Shown here in pieces: positions 1 to 5,014 of a DNA stretch of 5,539 bases (within the stretch, counting starts at the first letter, position 1; each line of letters begins with the position of its first letter). The stretch spans positions 1 to 5,539 of the forward strand of contig DHIQ01000138.1 of NCBI GenBank assembly GCA_002403895.1, given 5' to 3'. Position numbers and translations under genes: made by a program. This DNA is from Candidatus Neomicrothrix sp. UBA4742 (GTDB lineage: Bacteria > Actinomycetota > Acidimicrobiia > Acidimicrobiales > Acidimicrobilacustridaceae). The notes under the pieces are model-generated. The model saw nothing but the letters and a program-made list of their open reading frames with translations. It ran no database searches and was not told where the DNA came from.

Positions 1-1
1 G

Positions 2-679
2 CACAAGGGCATGACCTACTTCGTGATCGACATGCACGCCCCCGGGGTGGAGGTAAGGCCCCTACGCCAGATGACGGGGGAGGCCGAGTTCAACGAGGTC
101 TTCATGAGCGACGTGCGGATCCCCGACGCCGAGCGTCTGGGAGACGTGGGTGAGGGCTGGCGGGTGGCACTTACCACCTTGATGAACGAGCGGGTGTCGA
201 TCGGGGGTGCCATTCCGCCGCGCGAAGGCGGCCTCATCCGCGACGTGCTTACCACCTGGCGCCAGGGCGACGGCTGGAGCGACGTCCAACGTGACCAGCT
301 CGTGCGCCTGTGGATCGAGGCCGAAGTGCTGCGCCTCACCAACATCCGGGCCTCGCAGCTCCGCACTATGGGGACCCCGGGGCCGGAGGGGTCGGTGGGC
401 AAGATCCTGGCGGCGGAGCACAACAAATCGGTGACCAGCTTCCTCGTCGACCTCATGGGTGCCGAGGGGATGCTGTACACGAGCTACGAGATGGTTCGTC
501 CCGAGGCGACGATGTCGTGGGATTGCCACCAAAAGGCGTTCCTCCGCATGCGGGCCAACTCGATTGAGGGCGGGACCACCGAGGTCATGAAGAACATCCT
601 CGGGGAGCGGGTGCTCGGCCTCCCGGGCGACGTGCGCACCGACAAGGAAGCGGCCTGGAAGGATGTCCCTCGCTCGTAG
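2..679 (+). CDS. Acyl-CoA dehydrogenase, C-terminal part (5' end outside window)
   Basis: FAD-dependent acyl-CoA dehydrogenases oxidise an acyl-CoA to the 2,3-enoyl-CoA in beta-oxidation or related catabolism in the cytoplasm. About 225 residues are visible; family members are usually 380-400, so the N-terminal helical domain and part of the beta domain are missing. Counting from the Met at base 11, the fragment shows the end of the beta domain (PGVEVRPL, FNEVFMSDVRIPD, GEGWRVA, residues 11-53), then the C-terminal helical bundle with NER at 59-61 and the C-terminal signature IEGGTTEVMKNILGERVLGLP (185-205, FAD/subunit contacts). The residue directly before the conserved Gly-Thr is Gly rather than the Glu of medium-chain enzymes, whereas Glu60 lies where isovaleryl-CoA and long-chain dehydrogenases carry their base. 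I infer Glu60 is the catalytic base. The substrate cannot be told from this fragment. Family assignment is firm; no fadE number can be given. Confidence 0.93.
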   Translation, partial: HKGMTYFVIDMHAPGVEVRPLRQMTGEAEFNEVFMSDVRIPDAERLGDVGEGWRVALTTLMNERVSIGGAIPPREGGLIRDVLTTWRQGDGWSDVQRDQLVRLWIEAEVLRLTNIRASQLRTMGTPGPEGSVGKILAAEHNKSVTSFLVDLMGAEGMLYTSYEMVRPEATMSWDCHQKAFLRMRANSIEGGTTEVMKNILGERVLGLPGDVRTDKEAAWKDVPRS

Positions 680-763
680 GCCGGCAACGCAAAGGCCTGG
701 GTGCCCCGCTTGGCTGAGATCGTCTCGAGGGAAAGCCTCGCCGGTGGCGGGGGGTGGGCACGG

Positions 764-769
764 TACGGT
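764..769 (+). promoter_or_regulatory. Possible -10 box of a leaderless pyruvate kinase promoter
   Basis: TACGGT fits the actinobacterial -10 pattern TANNNT and ends 7 bases before the ATG at 777. Transcription would therefore start at or next to the A of the start codon. No Shine-Dalgarno sequence lies before that ATG, as expected for a leaderless message. No convincing -35 box is seen at the usual distance, and such short boxes occur by chance, so this is tentative. The same arrangement recurs before the DUF3151 gene at 3097, which adds some support. Confidence 0.45.
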
Positions 770-776
770 GTCGACC

Positions 777-2207
777 ATGGCTCGCCGCACCAAGATCGTC
801 GCCACCATCGGTCCGGCGTCTGACTCGGAGGCGACCCTAAAGGACATGATTGCCGCCGGCATGGATGTGGCGCGGATCGGGTTGGCTCACGACACCCTCG
901 ATACCGCCCTGGAACGCTTCCGACGCATTCGGTCGGCCAGCGACGCCCTTGAGCGCGAGGTGGGGATCCTGGTCGACCTACCGGGCCCGAAGGTGCGCGC
1001 CGGGCGCTTTCCTGACGACGGTGTGACGCTCGACGGAGGCACCATCATCCGGATGGTGCCGGGCGGGGACGCCAGTACGGCCGAGGTCGTGCAGGTCGAC
1101 TACGACGACCTGATCAGCGATGTCCATCACGGCGACACGCTCGGCTTCGGCGATGGCGCCGTGGTGGTCGAGGTGATCGGCAACACCGGCGACGCCCTCG
1201 AGGCTCGGGTGATCCACGGTGGACAGGTGACGGGCCGACCCGGCGTGCACATCCCGTCGGATCGTCTGCGCATCCCGACGCCGACCCCGCACGACCTGGT
1301 CATGCTCGATGCCTTCATCGAGGCTGGGGTGGACATGGTGGCGGTGTCCTTCGTGCGCTCCGCCCACGATGTGCGGCGGGTCGGCGTGGAGCCCCATCCC
1401 CGGGGCCCACTCGTCATCGCCAAGATCGAGACCCGGGCCGCCGTCGAGAACCTGGAGGGCATCGTCGAGGCATCGGGCGCGGTCATGGTGGCCCGGGGTG
1501 ATCTGGGCATGGAGTTCCCCATCGAGGAACTGCCCCATCTACAAAAAGAGATCATCCAGCGGTGCATCTCGCTCGCCCGCCCCACCATCACTGCCACCCA
1601 GATGCTCGAGTCGATGCTGCGCGCGCCCACCCCCACCCGGGCCGAGGCATCCGATGTGGCCAACGCCGTGTTCGACGGCTCGTCGGCCCTCATGCTCTCG
1701 GGTGAGACGGCCGTGGGCGCCGACCCTGTCAACGCGGTGGCCACGATGGCCCGGATCGCCGAGAAGGCCGACCAGCGCTTCGACTACCGCGGATGGGCCC
1801 GGAGCTTGTCCGAGACCCGCATGACCTCGGCCACCGACTCCGACGACGCCATCACCGATGCCATGTCCATGGCGGGCTGGCGCGCCGCGGTCGAGACCGG
1901 AGCCCAGGCCATCATCTGTCTCACCACTACCGGCTTCACCGTGCGGTCGATCGCTCGGTTCCGGCCCGAGGCCCGCATTCTTGCCTTCAGCCCCGATGAG
2001 CGGACCGTGCGTCAGCTGTGCCTGAGCTGGGGAGCGCGCTCGTTCCCCATCGAGGCGCTTCCCATCGACGAGATGATCATGCGGGCCCTGGAACTGGCGC
2101 GTACTCGGGGGGAGGTCCGCAGTGGGGAGCTGGTCGCCATGTTGGCCGGCTCGCCTGAGTACCAAGGGCGAGCGACCGACACCCTCCGGCTGATGCGTGT
2201 GCCATGA
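777..2207 (+). CDS. pyk: Pyruvate kinase
   Basis: Transfers phosphate from phosphoenolpyruvate to ADP, the last step of glycolysis, in the cytoplasm. At 476 residues it has full family length. Residues 1-74 start the (beta/alpha)8 barrel (RRTKIVATIGPAS at the N terminus), about 75-162 form the mobile B domain, the barrel resumes to about 335, and about 355-476 form the C-terminal domain. Visible active-site elements are R33, DLPGPKVR (67-74), IAKIE with catalytic K216 and metal ligand E218, ARGDLG (239-244, metal ligand D242), ATQMLESM (273-280) and SGETAVG (308-314). K72 and L68 match potassium-independent enzymes. The usual RxNFSH loop reads RIGLAH (33-38), losing the conserved Asn and Ser. 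I chose ATG 777 because homologues begin at RRTKIV and a -10-like box lies just upstream. In-frame starts at 663 (overlapping the previous gene) and GTG 768 would only add a low-complexity, unlikely leader. Activity is likely but not certain given the altered loop. Confidence 0.95.
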   Translation: MARRTKIVATIGPASDSEATLKDMIAAGMDVARIGLAHDTLDTALERFRRIRSASDALEREVGILVDLPGPKVRAGRFPDDGVTLDGGTIIRMVPGGDASTAEVVQVDYDDLISDVHHGDTLGFGDGAVVVEVIGNTGDALEARVIHGGQVTGRPGVHIPSDRLRIPTPTPHDLVMLDAFIEAGVDMVAVSFVRSAHDVRRVGVEPHPRGPLVIAKIETRAAVENLEGIVEASGAVMVARGDLGMEFPIEELPHLQKEIIQRCISLARPTITATQMLESMLRAPTPTRAEASDVANAVFDGSSALMLSGETAVGADPVNAVATMARIAEKADQRFDYRGWARSLSETRMTSATDSDDAITDAMSMAGWRAAVETGAQAIICLTTTGFTVRSIARFRPEARILAFSPDERTVRQLCLSWGARSFPIEALPIDEMIMRALELARTRGEVRSGELVAMLAGSPEYQGRATDTLRLMRVP

Positions 2208-2246
2208 GCCGGTGGCTTGGCGCGCCCCACTCGTGAGCTCTCGCCG

Positions 2247-3026
2247 GTGAGCACGATCGTCGATGAGCGCATCGCCGGTCTGGCCACCTACCGCCACGCG
2301 GGCGAGGCGGGAAGCGCCCGGGTGGTCTTCGTCCACGGGTCGATGGATCGCGCCGTCAGCTTCCTCAAGGTGACCCGGCGACTGGGCGACCTGACCATGG
2401 TCCGCTACGACCGACGCGGCTACGGCCGTTCCGTCGGCGCCGGCGTGGCCGCCTCGCTCGACGAGCAGGTCGCTGACCTGCTGGCGGTGATCGGCCATGA
2501 GCCGGCGGTCGTGGTGGGCCACAGCCTGGGCGGCGTGATCGCGCTGGCCGCCACCGAGGCACACCCGGAACGGCTCCCGTCGGTGGCCGCCTTCGAGTCA
2601 CCCATGGCCTGGATGCCGTGGTGGCCGAAAGCGTCGGCCGGGGCCGTGGCCGTGGCCGCAGCCGATGAGGTCGGACCCGAGGAGGCGGCGGAGCGGTTCA
2701 TGCGGCGCATGATCGGCGACGAGCGCTGGGAGCGGCTCCCGTCGAGGACCAGGGCCGAACGGCGCTCGGAAGGCCCGGCGCTGTTGGCTGAGCTCGGGTC
2801 GATCCGCTCCGGGCCGCCCTATGACCCGGCCACACTGTCGGTCCCGGTGCTGGCCGGTCACGGGTCGACATCCAAGCTGTACCACCAGGAGGCTGCCGTT
2901 CGCCTGGCCCAGTGGGCGCCCGATGGCGAGTTGGTGGTCATCGACGGAGCCGGGCATGCCGCCCAGTCCTCCCATCCTGACGAGTTCGCCGCGTTCGTAC
3001 GCCGGGCCGTGGCTCGCCAGGGCTGA
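2247..3026 (+). CDS. Alpha/beta-fold hydrolase
   Basis: A 259-residue single-domain alpha/beta hydrolase, probably a cytoplasmic esterase-like enzyme; no signal peptide or membrane segment is visible and the substrate is unknown. Counting from GTG 2247, it shows the oxyanion-loop HGS (30-32), RYDRRGYGRS (53-62), the nucleophile elbow GHSLGG (91-96, Ser93), a variable cap region (about 120-195), strand 7 with VPVLAGHGSTSK (199-210) and the base in GAGHAA (His237). The usual acid after strand 7 is absent: the turn reads GSTSK. Glu117 after strand 6 (AAFESP) is the best replacement, as in haloalkane dehalogenases of the DhaA type. The start is uncertain. TTG 2217 is also in frame and would add ten residues, but GTG is the commoner start and nothing beyond it looks conserved. 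It follows pyruvate kinase after about 39 bases, so co-transcription is likely. Confidence 0.88.
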   Translation: MSTIVDERIAGLATYRHAGEAGSARVVFVHGSMDRAVSFLKVTRRLGDLTMVRYDRRGYGRSVGAGVAASLDEQVADLLAVIGHEPAVVVGHSLGGVIALAATEAHPERLPSVAAFESPMAWMPWWPKASAGAVAVAAADEVGPEEAAERFMRRMIGDERWERLPSRTRAERRSEGPALLAELGSIRSGPPYDPATLSVPVLAGHGSTSKLYHQEAAVRLAQWAPDGELVVIDGAGHAAQSSHPDEFAAFVRRAVARQG

Positions 3027-3084
3027 CCCTCGCCGGTTCAAGGTTGTGACCGGGCCACCCGGAGGGGCGGCTCCCGTCATCGCG

Positions 3085-3090
3085 TACAGT
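3085..3090 (+). promoter_or_regulatory. Likely -10 box of a leaderless promoter for the DUF3151 operon
   Basis: TACAGT matches TANNNT and ends six bases before the ATG at 3097, the spacing expected if the transcript begins at the start codon. No Shine-Dalgarno sequence precedes that ATG. The surrounding GTACAGT resembles the GTACGGT found at the same place before pyruvate kinase. No -35 hexamer is evident. It lies in the only gap (70 bases) ahead of the five-gene run, which makes it the natural operon promoter. Confidence 0.55.
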
Positions 3091-3096
3091 CGGCCC

Positions 3097-3543
3097 ATGT
3101 CCGACTCCCGCCCCGTCAACCTGACCACCTCCGGCCCACCCGAGACGGTGCTGGATCCCGAACCGCCTGAGGTGCTCCAGGCCCTCGCTGAGTCCCTCGC
3201 CCTCCCTGAGGGGGAGCGCCGCGCCGCGGTAGCCCTGCTCGTCGGGCGACGGCCCCGCTTCCTGGACGGCTGGGCCCGCCTCGGAGCGCTGGGTCGCGAT
3301 CCGGTCGAGCGGTACGCCGCCTTCCGGGTCGGGTATCACCGCGGCCTCGACCGTCTCCGTCAGAACGGCTGGCGCGGCTCGGGCTACGTGCGCTGGGCCC
3401 ACCCGGAAAATAGGGGATTCCTCCGCTCGCTCGACGGCTTGCGGGCGGCCGCCCAGGAGATCGGTGAGCCGGACGAGGAGGAGCGCTGTGCGCTGTTCCT
3501 CCTCCAACTCGACCCGGACTGGCCGCCGGCGGACCGTGTCTGA
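3097..3543 (+). CDS. DUF3151 family protein
   Basis: A 148-residue soluble protein of the DUF3151 family, which is widespread in Actinomycetota and has no established function that I know of. The family signature is clear: the N-terminal VNLTTSGPPETVL (7-19), then GYHRGLDRLRQNGWRGSG (79-96), the Trp at 100, NRGFLRSL (105-112) and GEPDEEERC (123-131). The pattern of short amphipathic helices (GWARLGALGRDPVERYAAFRVGYHRG) recalls tetratricopeptide-like packing, which is inference only. There are no cysteine clusters, signal peptide or membrane segments. ATG 3097 was chosen because the family signature starts right after it and a TANNNT box lies six bases upstream. The frame stays open back to 2821, but that stretch is inside the hydrolase gene and is low-complexity shadow. 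It is the first gene of the run; its stop overlaps the next start (TGATG), implying translational coupling. Confidence 0.9.
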   Translation: MSDSRPVNLTTSGPPETVLDPEPPEVLQALAESLALPEGERRAAVALLVGRRPRFLDGWARLGALGRDPVERYAAFRVGYHRGLDRLRQNGWRGSGYVRWAHPENRGFLRSLDGLRAAAQEIGEPDEEERCALFLLQLDPDWPPADRV

Positions 3544-4043
3544 TGGCGGGCGACGACTACGACCGCATGCGGCGCCGGGCGTTGTGGACCATGCCCGCTG
3601 GCCTCTACGTCGTCGGTAGTCGCTCGGGGGATCGCGCCAATCTGATGACCCTGAACTGGGCGACGCAGGTGTCCTTCGAGCCCAAGCTGCTCGGCATCGG
3701 CGTGGAGAAGCCGGCGCTCACCCACGAGCTCATCGTCGCGGGCGGCGCCTTCAGCCTCTGCACCATCGACCGCGAGGACCGGGTCATCGTCCGGAAGTTC
3801 ACCAAGCCGGTCGAGATCGACGAGGCGGCCAGCACGGCCAACGGCTTCCCGTTCCACGCCGAGCAGACCGGTGCGCCCGTGCTGGACCAGGCCCCGGCGT
3901 GGTTCGACTGCGAGGTGCGCGAAGCAGTGAACCTCGGCGAGCACACGTTCTTCATCGGCGAGATCGTGGCTTGCGGTTTCCAGAAGCCCGAGGACACCCC
4001 CGTGCTGCGCATGGAGGACACCCGGATGAACTATGGGGGGTGA
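3543..4043 (+). CDS. Flavin reductase-like FMN-binding split-barrel protein
   Basis: A 166-residue protein of the flavin reductase-like domain family (RutF/HpaC type). Members bind FMN and use NAD(P)H to make reduced flavin for a partner monooxygenase, or are oxidoreductases of unknown substrate. Evidence: PAGLYVVGSRSGDRANLMT (18-36), NWATQVSFEPKLLGIGVEK (38-56, the conserved flavin-contact stretch), the following HELI and FSLCTID segment (61-76), and the C-terminal VLRMEDTRMNYGG (154-166), typical of the family ending. The length matches a stand-alone reductase component. No monooxygenase partner is seen in the window, so its electron acceptor is unknown. The start overlaps the DUF3151 stop by one base and there is no obvious Shine-Dalgarno site, so it probably depends on coupled translation. 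It overlaps the next gene by 11 bases. Confidence 0.9.
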   Translation: MAGDDYDRMRRRALWTMPAGLYVVGSRSGDRANLMTLNWATQVSFEPKLLGIGVEKPALTHELIVAGGAFSLCTIDREDRVIVRKFTKPVEIDEAASTANGFPFHAEQTGAPVLDQAPAWFDCEVREAVNLGEHTFFIGEIVACGFQKPEDTPVLRMEDTRMNYGG

Positions 4044-4623
4044 ACCGCCCTCGTTCACCGGCGCCGTCCTGGCCGGGGGAGCGTCGTCACGGATGGGCAC
4101 CGACAAGGCCTTCATCGAGGTCGACGGGCGGACACTGGTCGCCGGCGCTGCCCGGGCCCTGACCGGTGCCGGGGCGTCATCGGTGCTCGTGATCGGTGGC
4201 GATGAGGCGGCCTTGCGCAGCCTCGGACTCGACGCCCGCCCTGACGACGAGCCCGGCGAGGGGCCCCTCGGGGGCATCCTCACCGCCCTGCGGCTGGCCG
4301 CCGACGACGTGGTGGTCATCCTGGCCTGCGACATGCCCGCCATCGACGCCGAGTCGGTGACGTCCATCCTCGCCGCGCTCAGTGCCGCCCCGAGCGCTGA
4401 CGTGGTCGTGCCGGTGGTGAGTGAGCGCCGTCAATTTCTGACCGCGGCCTACCGGCAACGGGCCGCCGCCCACCTCGGTGAGGCTTACGCGGCGGGCGAA
4501 CGGGCACCCCGCCGAGCCGTCCTCGGTCTCGACGTGGTGGAGGTGATCGGCCTGGATGACCATCGCCTGGGGGATGTGGACCGACCCGAGGACCTGCGCC
4601 GCTACGCTCAGCGCCAAGTCTGA
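4033..4623 (+). CDS. mobA: Molybdenum cofactor guanylyltransferase (MobA family)
   Basis: MobA attaches GMP from GTP to molybdopterin-Mo, giving the guanine-dinucleotide cofactor of some molybdoenzymes (cytoplasmic). The 196-residue length matches the family. Seen are the N-terminal nucleotide-binding signature AVLAGGASSRMGTDKAFIEV (11-30), EGPLGGILTAL (76-86), the Mg-binding CDMP (99-102, Asp100) and a C-terminal DVDRPEDLRRY (181-191) in the place of the usual NVNTPEEL-type motif. The loop that often reads QPL in relatives is QFL here (134-136), a small departure. Related NTP transferases (MocA-like cytidylyl- or other nucleotidyltransferases) share the N-terminal motifs, so the exact nucleotide and product are slightly less certain than the fold. 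The gene starts inside the flavin reductase gene (ATG within its last codons), and GGAGG at 4013-4017 lies rather far upstream, so translational coupling is likely. Confidence 0.85.
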   Translation: MGGEPPSFTGAVLAGGASSRMGTDKAFIEVDGRTLVAGAARALTGAGASSVLVIGGDEAALRSLGLDARPDDEPGEGPLGGILTALRLAADDVVVILACDMPAIDAESVTSILAALSAAPSADVVVPVVSERRQFLTAAYRQRAAAHLGEAYAAGERAPRRAVLGLDVVEVIGLDDHRLGDVDRPEDLRRYAQRQV

Positions 4624-4635
4624 GCCCGCTGAGCG
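4605..4635. repeat. Perfect 9-bp inverted repeat over the mobA stop codon
   Basis: CGCTCAGCG (4605-4613) and CGCTGAGCG (4627-4635) are exact reverse complements separated by 13 bases that contain the mobA TGA. In RNA this gives a GC-rich hairpin. No run of T follows, so it is not a classical intrinsic terminator. It could be a T-less terminator or attenuator, an RNA-stability or processing element between mobA and the rhodanese gene, or chance in GC-rich DNA. Confidence 0.6.
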
Positions 4636-4655
4636 CCGAACGGGTCGCCGGGGCC

Positions 4656-4668
4656 GAGAAAGGTGATC
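4656..4668 (+). promoter_or_regulatory. Strong ribosome binding site that fixes the rhodanese start
   Basis: GAGAAAGGTGATC directly precedes GTG 4669. AGGTGATC is an extended match to the 16S rRNA 3' end complement (TAAGGAGGTGATC), with the core GG five bases before the start. This favours GTG 4669 over the in-frame GTG at 4663, which lies inside the site. It is the only clear Shine-Dalgarno site at a usable distance in the five-gene run, which suits the one gene here that has a leader long enough to break coupling. Confidence 0.65.
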
Positions 4669-5007
4669 GTGAGCATTCCTGAGATCGACGTCGAGGCACT
4701 GACGCAGCTCCACGGCGCGGGAGCGGTGATCATCGACGTTCGTGAGCCCGATGAATACCGCGACGCTCACGTCGTGGGTGCCCGGCTCATCCCGTTGGGT
4801 GAGGTCACTGAGCGGGTCGACGAGATCCCCGACGATCAGCCGGTCTACGTGGTCTGCATGAGCGGGGGGCGAAGTGCGCGGGCGGTGGAATGGTTGATCG
4901 GCCAAGGAATCGACGCCACCAACGTGGTCGGCGGCACGAAGGCCTGGCTCGAGGCGGGCAAGCCGGCGATTCCCGGCGACGAGCCCGGTTCGGTCCGAGC
5001 CGGTTGA
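4669..5007 (+). CDS. Single-domain rhodanese-like sulfurtransferase
   Basis: A 112-residue rhodanese-homology protein of the GlpE/PspE size class. Such proteins carry a persulfide on a loop cysteine and pass sulfur from a donor such as thiosulfate or a cysteine desulfurase to an acceptor; the acceptor here is unknown. Visible motifs are IDVREPDEYRDAHVVGARLIPL (22-43), the active-site loop CMSGGRS (63-69, catalytic Cys63) and the C-terminal VVGGTKAWLEAGKP (86-99). The six-residue loop after a hydrophobic strand (VYVVC) is typical of active enzymes. No signal peptide is seen, so it is probably cytoplasmic. The start at GTG 4669 follows from the adjacent ribosome binding site. Its neighbour MobA could hint at a link with molybdopterin or molybdoenzyme sulfuration, but this is inference; stand-alone rhodaneses sit in many contexts. 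RNase D starts 7 bases after its stop. Confidence 0.92.
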   Translation: MSIPEIDVEALTQLHGAGAVIIDVREPDEYRDAHVVGARLIPLGEVTERVDEIPDDQPVYVVCMSGGRSARAVEWLIGQGIDATNVVGGTKAWLEAGKPAIPGDEPGSVRAG

Positions 5008-5014
5008 CCCGCCC

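Noticed and set aside
678..740. Small stem-loops after the acyl-CoA dehydrogenase stop: AGGCC/GGCCT (678-698) and CGAGG/CCTCG (726-740).
   Set aside because: Only 5-bp stems, no T-tract; easily expected by chance in GC-rich sequence, so not called as a terminator.
663..776. Upstream ATG 663 extending pyruvate kinase by 38 residues and overlapping the acyl-CoA dehydrogenase stop.
   Set aside because: The extension is low-complexity and absent from the family, which begins at RRTKIV; a -10-like box sits just before ATG 777.
62..862. Antisense open frame opposite the acyl-CoA dehydrogenase and the start of pyk.
   Set aside because: No motif, runs through coding sequence of two real genes and across the likely pyk promoter.
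1539..2564. Long antisense open frame (341 codons) opposite pyruvate kinase and the hydrolase.
   Set aside because: It is Gly/His/Arg-rich low-complexity translation typical of the reverse frame of GC-rich genes, shows no recognisable family motif and crosses two well-supported genes.
3050..3062. CCGGG-CCA-CCCGG inverted repeat between the hydrolase and DUF3151.
   Set aside because: A 5-bp stem with a 3-base loop and no T-tract is too weak to call a terminator or operator.
2821..3096. Open frame extending the DUF3151 protein upstream by 92 residues.
   Set aside because: It lies inside the hydrolase gene in another frame and across the promoter-like region; DUF3151 homology starts at 3097.
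3384..4367. Long antisense open frame (327 codons) opposite DUF3151, the flavin reductase and mobA.
   Set aside because: It spans three genes with clear conserved motifs on the other strand and its own translation has no domain-like pattern; a composition shadow.
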